Shown here: positions 22,421 through 31,951 of the stretch, piece by piece | Numbering within the stretch: position 1 is the stretch's first letter | Layout: every line of letters starts with the position of its first letter | Source of the DNA: Limonium bicolor | Lineage: Eukaryota; Streptophyta; Magnoliopsida; Caryophyllales; Plumbaginaceae | DNA length: 64,000 bases | Direction: 5' to 3' | NCBI GenBank assembly: GCA_023374045.1 | Contig: CM041777.1 | Location: forward strand, 112,120,578-112,184,577 | Position numbers and translations under genes: made by a program | The notes under the pieces: generated by a model | What the model was told of the DNA's origin: nothing | Databases searched by the model: none | The model's input: only the letters and a program-made list of their open reading frames with translations

Positions 22421-24606
22421 GAGCCACAATTTTTGAACCCTATCCTATGTTGATTAGGATCTGATCGGGTTCTAGGTCCACTTATAACCTAACAGTAATA
22501 ACTATGTTATATAACCTTGGTATTAAAATGCGTGCATCAGGCGCGCCTGATGCGTTTTGGAGGCGATGCGAGGGGTGAAACGCATCGGTGGCCACGAGGC
22601 AGTGATATTGGGGATGCGGCCATGATGCGCTCCAATGCGAGCCCGATGCGCTATTGTGGCTAAGGCGTGTTTGGCTTCATTTTTTTAATTTTAAAACGAA
22701 TTACTTATTAAAATGTCATCAATATGATTGGATACTTTGACACTTGATTACTTTAGACTTGTGTTTGGATGTTTTTATTCAATTATGTCAAAATATTACT
22801 TTATATCTACAAAATGTAGTCTACAAAAAATTATAAGTGAATTTTAGCATACATCGCATCACAAACGAGATGCGCTCGCATCGACGCTTCATGCATCACG
22901 CATCGCTTCTGGAACCTCATCGCATCGGAGCGCATCACGCATTTTAAAACCAAGCATATAACATTAATTATTAAAACCTAAGTTATCTCACTGGAACCTA
23001 TTAACCTAGGGTAAATTAGGAAAGGTAGAGTTCGGCTTTGGGGGCTTGGTATTCGACTTATTCAGGGTTCAAATTACTTTCACTACCCTTCGAAGTCATT
23101 TTTCCTCTACTTAGTTTATTTACGGCTTATTACGAGTCGTTTTAAATTAAGTGCGCAAACTTATGATTTCTTTTAGTTTTTAACGTTTTTTGACAGAAAA
23201 CTAAAGTGAAAATTGAAATTACCTAAACTAGGGTTTCAGAGGCAGAATTAGGTCAAATTTTGTTTCCGTCCGTGGCGACGGACCTAATGTCCGAACGCAC
23301 GGACCCTAGTTAACATAAGTGAAAATAAAGGTCGAATTGAATAGAAAACACAATTTTGAAAAGTTTGGGGCCACGGACAGGGCGTCCGTGGGCCAGAAAT
23401 GTTTTATAAAACCTTAATTTTTTGAAAATTTTGAAATCCCACCACCGTCTGGGAGCGTCTGTGCTTTCAGACAGGGCGTCCGGGACCCCGGACATGGTGT
23501 CCGTGGGTGCGGACTACCCTCGGACGGCGGCATTGAGGCAGTTCCCGGTGGTTTTTTTGCTCAAATTTTATGGATGTGAAGCCTGAAAGATTCTTAACAC
23601 GTTAGTAATCAAATATTTTCAATTCGACTTCAAATTAATGACGAAACTTGGCAGACAAGTAACAAGGCAGAAGCTAAAATAAACGGTAATTCAGAAGCAG
23701 TAAGAGGTCGGTTCGAACTCAAGTTTTTAGGGAAGGTAATTAAAGTCGAAAGGAGTTAGGGAACCAGCATTCCAACCTTATTTGACCTCACAATTGAAGG
23801 GATCATTCACGTCGGGATACTTCAGGAGCCTCGTTGATGGTGAAACCAAAAAGACTTTGATCCAGGCTTCTGACTCCTTTTTGTTCTTGATGTTCTTCAC
23901 GTTTTGGAGGTGAGTTGCTTGATGTTTGATGATTCTTGAGGTGTTGGGAGTTGAAAAGTGTGTTTACGTGGTGATTTTAGAGGTGTTTTGGTAGAATTTT
24001 GGTGCTCGGATGTGTAAAAATGTAAGAGCTTAGAGACGGCTAGGTATTTTGATTGCTTGGGTTCTGTCTTGATCAAGGGATAAGGCTCCTTAAGTAGGAG
24101 ACACTAAAGATAGAAAAAATCCGATAAAAACTGAAATTTACCAATGTTTTAGCTCAATGGCTTTCTGAAAGGAATTTGACTATGAAATTTAACCACATGT
24201 AAAGGAAAATAATCTAATTTTTATGAGGTGGAATTGGAATATTTGGATATTGGAATATTTTTGAATTAAATTTCTCGTCAGATTCAATCATAGATTGCTA
24301 GAAAGTTGTTGGAAATTCAAAAAATCAAAATTCTAAAGCCATTATGCTTAAAATGTCATCCTTTATCATGTATTAAAATTTCAAGGCGTTATAAATTGAT
24401 TTGAGTTGTTTTTGGAGGAGAGAAAGCCTACAGGAGATCTTAGGAGCCTTAAAATTATGAAAATGTCCCTGAAGATGACTAAGCTGCCACTAACACTCCG
24501 GAACGCGCCGATCGAACCGAGATTCCTCATCATTTGACCAAAGTTTCCCTTGCAACACTAAAGCCTTAGAAACCCTACACCGGGGGTCAAAATTTTGGGT
24601 ATAACA
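22420..24606 (-). mobile_element. LTR (3' LTR) of a second Tat-like element
   Basis: On the minus strand the LTR starts at 24606 with TGTTATACCCAAAATTTTG, preceded by a polypurine tract, and appears to end near 22420 with ...GTGGCTCA. The left limit is where CACTA transposase homology stops. Length is about 2.2 kb. A MITE is nested at 22516-22954, and GC-rich inverted repeats with CCACGGAC/GTCCGTGG arms lie at 23265-23530. No gene is visible. Confidence 0.55.
22516..22954. mobile_element. hAT-like MITE
   Basis: A 439-bp element with terminal inverted repeats CTTGGTATTAAAATGCG and CGCATTTTAAAACCAAG (one mismatch). It is flanked by 8-bp direct repeats TATATAAC (22508-22515) and CATATAAC (22955-22962) that differ by one base. 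An 8-bp duplication points to hAT. It has no coding capacity. A perfect 20-bp palindrome, GCATCAGGCGCGCCTGATGC, sits near the left end (22534-22553), and GATGCG words recur throughout. Confidence 0.8.
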
Positions 24607-24623
24607 GATTGCCCCCCGTCAAC
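24607..24623 (-). promoter_or_regulatory. Polypurine tract of the Tat-like element
   Basis: The minus strand reads GTTGACGGGGGGCAATC immediately before the LTR start TGTTATACCC. This is the expected plus-strand-synthesis primer site next to a 3' LTR. Confidence 0.6.
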
Positions 24624-24715
24624 TAGACTCTGACATGGATATGAAGAGTCTAGTTGATGCTTAAGTGATACCCCAAAATTTTGGATCCTACAAGATCCTC
24701 CATGCTATCAGAAAC

Positions 24716-25065
24716 TGAGTAAACTATGTCAAGCTATTCTAAGGTGCTGACTACCTAGATGGCGAAAAGGAAATGTTGTCAAGCTGTTCTAAGGCACTGA
24801 CTACCTAGATGATGAAAAAAATGTTTGTTAAGTTATTCTAAGGCGCCGAGTACCTAAATGCAAAGATAAGATGATGTCAGACTAATCTAAGGCGTCCTCT
24901 ACCTAAACGATAAAAGGAGGAACATTGTCAAGCTATTCTATGGCGCTGAGCACCTAAATGTGAAGATGAGATTATGTCGGACTATTCTAAGGCGTCGAAT
25001 ACCTATAGGCAAGAATGAAAATAATGTCGGACTATTCTAAGGCGTCGACTACCTAAAGATGAAAG
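24716..25065. repeat. Tandem repeat of about 60 bp, around seven copies
   Basis: Diverged units carry GTCAAGCTATTCTAAGGCG followed by a word like GACTACCTAGATG and a purine-rich spacer. It lies just inside the 3' LTR of the minus-strand Tat-like element. Tat-lineage elements are known for hypervariable tandem repeats between pol and the 3' LTR, which fits. Confidence 0.8.
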
Positions 25066-25419
25066 TAAACTGATATGTAGATGATGTTGATGTTGAAGAT
25101 GCTGAAATGCCGATGATGTTGATGATGCTGATGACCCTCAGATGCTTCTGGGGACTGAAATCCGTTTTAATGCTCTTGGCTGGTATACAATGGGGAATTA
25201 TTGCGTCTGCCCACCAACTAGGGTGCTAGGATAACTCATAGATTACCAAGGGGACTTATTGCCACTCTCCACTAGTGGTTTCTCCCTGAAAAGTTGACAT
25301 GAAGATGGGGACTTATTTCCACTGCCCCACCAATTTGGATCACGCACTGTCTCGTACTTGTCTCACAATGATGATAATGCTTGGTCTAGTACTGGTCTCA
25401 CACTGATTCTGGGTCCGGC

Positions 25420-25580
25420 ACTGAAGATGAAGATGTTGTGTCTCGTACTGAATGAACAAAATGCTGGGTCTCGTACTAATGTTGAAAATGTTGGGTCTCG
25501 TACTAGAAAATGCTAGGTCTCGTACTAAATGATGAAAATGCTGGGTCGTGTACTAGAAATGAATAAAATGCTAGGTGTCG
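25420..25580. repeat. Tandem repeat of about 30-35 bp (TGGGTCTCGTACT)
   Basis: GCTGGGTCTCGTACTA-type units occur about six times, separated by AATGATGAAAATG-like spacers. It is part of the same tandem-repeat-rich 3' region of the Tat-like element. Looser versions begin near 25345. Confidence 0.75.
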
Positions 25581-25625
25581 AACAAAAGAAGGGCTGGATT
25601 CTCACATATGAGGTGATCCAATGAT

Positions 25626-25630
25626 AATGG
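25626..25630. repeat. Target-site duplication (left)
   Basis: AATGG immediately before the LTR start at 25631. The same five bases follow the right LTR (39667-39671). Confidence 0.9.
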
Positions 25631-27610
25631 TGAAATACCCCAAACCTAGCTGTGGTAATTAAATGTTAAACTAATATATAATAAGGCTAAAATATGCCTT
25701 AGAATCATTAGTAAACCATTTAAACCATAGAAAACACAAGAAAACACCATCAGGACAATTTAAGCAAATATATGCTCTAGACTTGGTGTAAACTTGATTA
25801 GGACCCAAAGATCATTCTTAGACCTTATTAACATGCTAATGGACATGTTAAATCAATTACCAAAGAAAACCAAGCTCAAAAACAAGTTAAAACACAAATT
25901 GTGCTTTAAGGAGTCTTTTAAAGCACATTTTTGAAAAATTGTCTTAGAAATGGGTTTTGAGTGGCTAAATGACCAAAATTCTACCTTAATCAACATGTGT
26001 ACTATTTAGTATCACATTAGGAAGCCTAAATCGATGAGAAACCAAAAAGTTCACAAATTTGTGCATTAATTATGAATAGTGACCAAATAGTGCTCAATTA
26101 AGACTTTAGTCAACTTTGATCCGTGGGGAAACTCCATTGAAGAGAGAAAAGTTCGTTTTTAAGAGCTCCTTTACACCTCCTTGCATTCAAGGTAAGAAAA
26201 GCTTGAAAAATCCAAGGTTTTCTCCATTTATATACATTACCGAAAATGACTTCTCATGGGATCTTGTTTTACTCCTTGAATTAGCTTTGTTTCAATCTCC
26301 AAGAGACTAGAAGAAGTCTTGCCTTGCTCCATTATCAAAGCCCATTCCAAATTCCAAAGGTAACCATCCATTTAGTGCATTAAGCAATTCTTGTAAACCT
26401 AGGAATGATTTCCATGAGTCTAGGTATATTCCTTAGCACTCATTACCTTATTTGAATGTTGATTAGAATCTTAGCAAGGGAACTTAAAGTCCTTGCCGAA
26501 AATCAGTCAAGAAAACCAAAGGAAGAGAGAAAGAAAAGCTTGGAAAACATAAGGTAAATGACTTACCTTACGGTGGTTTAGTGTCTTAAGGAGTGGGGTT
26601 TAAATAGATACCAAATGTAGCCTAGAACTTACATTTTGTGATGAACCATATAGCCTAGGAAAGTAACATGATCATACTTGTGAACTTTGACTAAAGAGCC
26701 AATGGTAATTGAGTTAGTAAAACAACTATAAGGTGAATTGTAAGAACACTTATAATTACTATGAGATTGATGTGTGTAATTACAGGTTGAAATCTATATA
26801 TGTGGGAAATTTAGTGTTTAAATTGATGTCATTTAACGGCCTAAGTGCCAAGCAATTTAGGTTTATGCACTATATTGTGATTTGGTGTAGTTTGAGTGTA
26901 ATTTGTGTGTAGGGAACATCCATTAAGGATTTGAATGTCTTTGGTTGCTTAAGGAAGAAAAACTAAGTGTTTGGGTATAAGAATATACTAGGGAAGCTAT
27001 GTCAAAATTTGGTGAAGAAACTAGGTGTTTTAAGTGTTTTAATGAGGTGTTATGACCTAGAATGTACTAGGAATCATTAAGGGTTAGATGGGTGGAAATA
27101 AATATACTAAGGAGTTCTTGAGGATTAGAATGAACTAAGAGTGTCTAGGAGGAACTTGAGCTTAGAATGGTGAATTCAAGACACCAAAATCATGGTATGA
27201 GAAGGGTTAAGACTTGTGCAAAAATTTGTAGGAAATGAGGTATTATGTCTTGTAATGACTTAGGTGTGAACTAGAGAATATAACCTTGGGAAATCTTGAG
27301 AATTTTGAGTAAAGGAAATGGGGATGAATAAAGATGCTTGAGGATTAGTCAAAATGGTTGAGAGGAAACACTTTGGTTGGTTGTGGTGTTAGGCAAAGTT
27401 TTCATGTTGGAGGTGTAAGAAACTAAGTTCAAGTGTTAGCAATTTGATAAGAATTTGAGTAAATGATTAAGGAATTTATAAGTGAGTTAATCAATGGGTT
27501 TAGAGGATGATTTAAGTGGGTATTAAAGTGCCAAAATGATGTTAACACATGCTAGAATACTTGTGGAAAGAATTGAAGTTAATTAAGCATTTTGGAAAAG
27601 GTTCTGCCTT

Positions 27611-27871
27611 CGACCGACCCAAGGGACCGACCTTGGTTGGGTCGGTCGGCTTCAGATTTCCAAAGGGGCGGAGTCTTCTGACTTCGACCGACCCAGAGGA
27701 CCGACCTTGGCTGGGTCGGTTGAGCTGAAATTTCCAAAGGTCGATGTCTACTGACTTCGACCGACCCAGTGGACCAACCTTGGCTCGGTCGGTCGGGATA
27801 AAATTTTCAAACCCGGATGTGTTCTGACTTCGACCGACCCATGAGACCGACCCTGGGTTGGGTCGGTCGGG
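27611..27871. repeat. Array of four hairpins, CGACCGACCCA / TGGGTCGGTCG
   Basis: Four inverted-repeat units start at 27611, 27685, 27758 and 27831, a spacing of 74, 73 and 73 bp. Arms of 11-12 bp enclose a loop containing GGACCGACCTTGG. Spacers carry TTCCAAAGG and TTCTGACTT words. Unit 3 has a mismatch in one arm. The array is about 1.5 kb from the LTR 3' end. Confidence 0.9.
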
Positions 27872-28983
27872 TCCAGTAAAAAAAATTAAATTAAATTAAG
27901 AATAATAAGAGGCATTAGTAGTAGACCATTAGGTGAGTAATGGTGGTAAGAAAAATAGGCATATAAGAACCTAAGAAATAATGAGAAGTAAGATGACTTG
28001 TGTGATTAAGATTAAACTACAAAGACTTAGTGGTTATAAACGGGAATCATTAGTGATTAGTTGAGCCAAGTTAATTAAAAGTGATTAACAACCCGATTGG
28101 ATGAATGTTATAGGATTTGGGAATTTGGATTCTGGAGAGGAGTAGACGAAAGACGACCGACGGTGAACGGTATGGTTTTCTTGTAGCTTGTTTGCTAACG
28201 AGGTGTCCCTCGGCTTGTGTGCTATTTGTTTAATTGTTTCAACTAAAACAAGATAAGCATGCAACCGATATATTGTACTTCTTATGTGTTTTGCATTATA
28301 CTAACACACTTGACTTTGAGTTCATTTACTAAATATGCTTAGTAAACAATGGAATGAGATAAGAATACACTCCCTAATTGTTTGTTGGCTAATACCCGAA
28401 AAAGGTTTAACTAACACCTTCGTCTTTGAGACTTTCACTAACTGGAACATGGAGGTGTGAGGAATCCGGGACTGACTCCGGTCATGCATGTTAAGAAAAG
28501 GGGTCGGTATCTGAATCAGATCCGACTTCCGTTGAACTCGTCTTTTGACTTGTTGCCTAGAGTTGACATATAGACTCGACCACCTTGGATTACAGTTCAA
28601 GGTGGGAGGCCAGATTAAGGTGGTGTGGTGGGATCTCCTAAATCCCAAATTAAGAAATACTGTTTATTTAACCAATGGAGTTGATAGCTCATTGGCTAGG
28701 GTTACTTTTGACCCCACAAAGATAAACATTGAGTTGAGAATCAACCAATTCTAATTAAAGAACGTTTGGTGCACTGAGATAAGAATGGAAATGAGAATAA
28801 GAGGAATCTTGACTTAAGGAGTTAAAAGCTAACTCACTTACTTTAGGAACGCTTATTAAGTCGTTCATTGTGTTTGAAATATGAATTGTTTTGTATGTTT
28901 GTGTGGTGTTTGTTGTACTTCTTATTAATGTTGTATTAATAATCAACCATATGTTAACGACAAAGTAGTCGTGCGTAGCCCCT

Positions 28984-29012
28984 TTAGCTTGGGGGCTACA
29001 AGTTAATCGTAC
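28984..29012. other. Perfect stem-loop in the LTR
   Basis: GTAGCCCC and GGGGGCTAC pair around a TTTAGCTT loop. It is followed by a second short stem, GCCCCTCGGGGC, about 25 bp downstream. Both are kept in the right LTR (near 39280). They lie in the 3' part of the LTR and could be RNA structures of the R/U5 region. Confidence 0.6.
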
Positions 29013-29376
29013 CAGCGAAGGTGCTGAGCCCCTCGGGGCATCCATATTAATTTTGCAGGAAAGAGGCCTCAGAAGACCCACCTCGAGAGTAGGAGCGGGT
29101 AGACTTAGGATGGGCTTACATTTTGTCTACGGGTTGTGCATGTACACCCGTTAGTTGTTAGTTGCATTTATTGGCAAACTATGTTAGACTTGAGATACTT
29201 GATACTCAGTTGGCATTTTGGATAAGTGTTGTAAATATTAAGTTCGGTATATTCTGGTATGTTAGACCGTAGCAAGGTTCTGGGTATTGTATTATAATTC
29301 CGCTGCGATGTTGATATATATATTGGTAAGTTTTTGCGACAACCACGTTTAGATGAGTTGGGGGTGTTACAAAAAG

Positions 29377-29388
29377 TGGTATCAGAAC
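29377..29388 (+). promoter_or_regulatory. Primer-binding site, initiator tRNA-Met type
   Basis: TGGTATCAGAAC begins 5 bases after the 5' LTR end. The usual plant form is TGGTATCAGAGC, so there is one difference. Minus-strand DNA synthesis would start here. Confidence 0.85.
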
Positions 29389-29608
29389 GTAGTTACGCTC
29401 TGAATACTAGAAATACCGAACTTAGGTAAACACCGAGTCAAGATATGAGTTAAGATGTGAGATATGGGTTAAGGGTGTAAGATGTTAGTGTGAGAAGAGT
29501 CACATGACCACTAATGAGTGTGGATCGTCTTTACCGTCTACGGACGTTATAAACTCGTGAACCGAGACCTTTGTAAACACAAGCCTAATGTGCATTGTAC
29601 TTGTTCAA

Positions 29609-30878
29609 ATGTTAGGAAATAGAGGAGGCCGAGGCCGAGGCGAGGAGAGTACAGGCATCCCGGGTGGACACGACGATAGCAGAGATCATTGCTGCTGCTC
29701 TGGGGCACATGGGATACCAGCCCGGCGCACCACCGCCACCGCCCCGGGAGCCAAATTGAGTGAAGAGCGTGCTGATCTTCGACCCGCATCATTTAAGAGA
29801 GCGACAGATCCCGCCAAGCTCGAGGCGTACATCTCCGAGCTGGAGACCACCTTTGAGACCCTTAACATTCCTGTTGGAACCAAGGTGCGACTTGCCACTT
29901 TCTACTTAAAGGGGGCGACAAGTGACTGGTGGAAGTTGGTGAGGGCTGAGCATGTGGCCAACCCTGATTTTGGCTGGAAGCAGTACACGACCTTGCTGCG
30001 AGCCAAGTACTACCCCGCTCATGTCCAGACTAAGAAACGCTTACAATTGGATGCACTTAAGCAGACTAACAAGATGACGGTGGACGAGTACTAGTCTGAG
30101 TTCACCGCTCTGTTACGTCTTCTACCGGGACTCGGGTACTTGGACAAGATCCTAGTCGACCGCTTTTACGGCGGGCTGAGCCATCGACTGTGGTATGGCA
30201 TGGGGCTGACGAGCTACACGACTTTGCAGGAGTGCTATCATGCCGCTGCAAAGGTTGAGATCACCGTCCCGCTAAGGGACGAGGACAATGCTGCTAAGAG
30301 AAAGTCTGCTGGTAAGGGTTACGACAATCAAGGGCAAGGCGGGTACAAGAAACAAAAGTACCAGCCTCAGTCCCAGAAGGGCTCAAAGAGAAAGGGAGAG
30401 AATGAGAAGGCTACTGAAGAGCCTCTGAAGCTGATTGCTGCTAAGCCACTGCGCTCGAAAGCGCCAAAGGGTAAGGAAATACACCTTAATGAGAGTTAAT
30501 AATCAATTAGAAACCTCGAGATCCTATCACTAATGTTGAGAATGATCAGGTTCTGAGTCTGGAAAAGGAGCTGTCGGGGGCTACCAGCGTCGTTACATAT
30601 GTTCTTGGTGTGGCAAGGACCACCCTGGAACCGACTGCAAGGGCAACAAGGTGTAGTGCCACCATTGTGATGGTTGGGGGCACCGAGCCTATGAATGTTT
30701 CTGAAACCCCGAGAGCAAAGCCTACAGACCCGACTGGAAGGGCAAGGGCAAGGGTAAGGCCGACCAGAACATTGGATCCGACGGTCCGAAGGTGACTCAG
30801 CCTGCTGCTAACAAGGGACCCCAGGTAGGCCAGAAGTCGGGGCCTACTCTACACATGGTGGACTGGGAGGAAGGATGA
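29609..30878 (+). pseudogene. gag (capsid and nucleocapsid) of the AlkB chromovirus, broken
   Basis: Gag packages the element RNA in cytoplasmic particles. The likely start at 29609 gives MLGNRGGRGRGE; an upstream in-frame ATG at 29588 is less typical. Residues MGYQPGAPPPPP near 29715 are in another frame, so two compensating frameshifts flank about 29660-29750. The capsid region has LEAYISELETTFETL, KVRLATFYLKG and ATSDWWKLV. A TAG at 30092 falls where a glutamine codon would be expected. Two zinc knuckles follow: CSWCGKDHPGTDC (first spacing one residue short of the usual CCHC) and CHHCDGWGHRAYEC (canonical CX2CX4HX4C), with stops in between and just after. The frame ends at a TGA at 30876, after a lysine- and glycine-rich tail and TLHMVDWEEG. 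The AlkB module comes next. Confidence 0.85.
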
Positions 30879-31029
30879 GGCTGAACCCTCATCGAGACCA
30901 GGTACCGCTATAACCCATTAAGTGATAAAACTACATGCTTACCGCATTTCATGCATGCTTAAGTGAATGATTGAGTTAGATAAGATTTTAGTGATTAATT
31001 AGAACTTAAGTAAGATATTACTTACTACC
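30879..31029 (+). other. Gag-AlkB spacer, candidate 130-nt intron
   Basis: This stretch has stops in all forward frames. A donor-like CAG|GTACCG at 30902 and an acceptor-like TTACTACCAG ending at 31031 would remove 130 nt and bring the gag frame into the frame that leads into AlkB. Two TGA codons at 30876 and 30882 would still interrupt, unless they are later CGA-to-TGA changes. The intron is a hypothesis from splice words and frame arithmetic only. Confidence 0.3.
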
Positions 31030-31769
31030 AGCTTAGGAAACTTCAACATTTGTTATCCGATACCTTCAACACCTAACCCGGAAGTGACCGACATCGAAAC
31101 CCGAGAAATCACACAAGATCAATGTCCGCTCATGTATGATTTTATTAAGGGGATACCTGACACCCGAAGCACAAATAGCCATCATCAGGAGATGCAATCA
31201 GTTAGGAGTGGGACCGGGAGGTTTTTATATACCGGAGTACCTTGGAGGATCAAAGATGAAGTTAATGAAGATGAGCCTAGGCAAGGACTGGAATCCGTAT
31301 GCCAAGTCATACCAGAACATGAGAGCATAAGATGGAGCATCACCACCGGAAATACCCGAAGAATTTCATCCGGTTGTTACACAAGTCGTGGAGATCGCTC
31401 AGCAGCTTGAAGCTGATCTGATCCCGGACATACAAGCAGATCTATGCATCATCAAATTCTACGAAAAAGAAGGACGACTGGGACTACACCAAGATAAGGA
31501 TGAGACAGCGGAGTCCCTTGAAAGAGGGATATCCGTAGTGTCTTGGTCCATTGGAGATGATGCTGAGTTCCTTTATGGCAAGCAGAAGCGCGTGGACCGT
31601 GCCAAGAAGTTGGTACTTACTACTTAAGTCTGGAGATGTGTTAATCATGGGTGGAGAGTCAAGAATGTTATACCATGGAATTAAGAAGGTCAAGCTGAAT
31701 ACAGCACCGTCAGCAGTAATCAATGCAACGCACATGAGACAAGGGCGACTAAACCTAACCTTAAGGTAG
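31030..31769 (+). pseudogene. AlkB-type Fe(II)/2-oxoglutarate dioxygenase inside the retrotransposon
   Basis: AlkB enzymes oxidatively remove methyl groups from nucleic acids. Homology to plant AlkB proteins starts at 31136 (MILLRGYLTPEAQ), then LGVGPGGFYIPEY, SKMKLMKMSLGKDW, PPEIPEEF, LCIIKFYEKEGRLGLHQDKD, VVSWSIGDDAEFLYG, SGDVLIMGGESRMLYHG, LNTAPSAV and RQGRLNLTLR. The iron ligands are His (31487-31489) and Asp (31493-31495) of HQD and a distal His (31674-31676); the 2OG-binding RxxxxxR ends at 31766. About 210 residues make it a full catalytic domain without introns. Breaks: a 4-base direct repeat (TATG) shifts frame at 31133-31140, a TAA at 31328, and a 7-base duplication near 31615-31625. 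A leader of about 35 residues (from 31030) precedes it in another frame. It sits between gag and protease on the same strand. A second element has the same arrangement (15140-15613). Confidence 0.93.
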
Positions 31770-31951
31770 TATTAGCCATGTAATACTTTAATATGATGTA
31801 ATGAAGGAAGCATATGATGTAAAAAGGATGGTTATTAATAAAATAACAGTGTTGTTCATATAATTGTTATGACTCGTGTTATACCATCAATACTCATGAA
31901 AGCTTGTGAAATACAATTAGGTTGTGGACTCGGTACGGAAGGTGCACTAAG
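31770..31951 (+). other. AlkB-protease spacer, candidate intron
   Basis: AT-rich DNA with stops after the AlkB end. A donor-like TTAAG|GTAGTATT at 31766 and an AG ending at 31951 would remove 186 nt (a multiple of three), including the AlkB stop TAG at 31767, and enter the protease frame. The acceptor lacks a good pyrimidine tract, so support is weak. An alternative start is the ATG at 31869. Confidence 0.25.

Larger units (their letters stand above)
25631..29371 (+). repeat. 5' LTR of the AlkB chromovirus
   Basis: It is 3741 bp, 339 bp shorter than the right LTR, mainly because it lacks the segment matching 36071-36445. The break falls at a TTTGAT word that in the intact right LTR occurs at both ends of the missing piece (36065 and 36440), so a microhomology-type deletion of about 375 bp is likely. 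The lost part lies 440-815 bp from the LTR start and may include promoter or transcription-start sequence. The CGACCGACCC hairpin array is at 27611-27871. Confidence 0.9.

Noticed and set aside
27611..27871. CRISPR-like array of evenly spaced palindromic repeats
   Set aside because: The spacers are similar to each other, only four units exist, the DNA is plant LTR, and no cas genes are present.
28322..29081. Paired open frames at 28.3-29.1 kb and 38.6-39.4 kb as a conserved gene
   Set aside because: They are the same positions of the two LTRs, so the match reflects LTR identity and not protein conservation.
31084..31410. Open frame of 108 codons overlapping the AlkB N-terminal half
   Set aside because: After a few leader codons it runs in a different frame from the AlkB homology and shows no domain of its own. 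It is a by-product of the frameshift near 31133.
31030..31769. AlkB as an ordinary host gene that the retrotransposon inserted beside
   Set aside because: It is inside the LTR pair, on the same strand, between gag and protease, has no introns within the domain, and a second element shows the same order.
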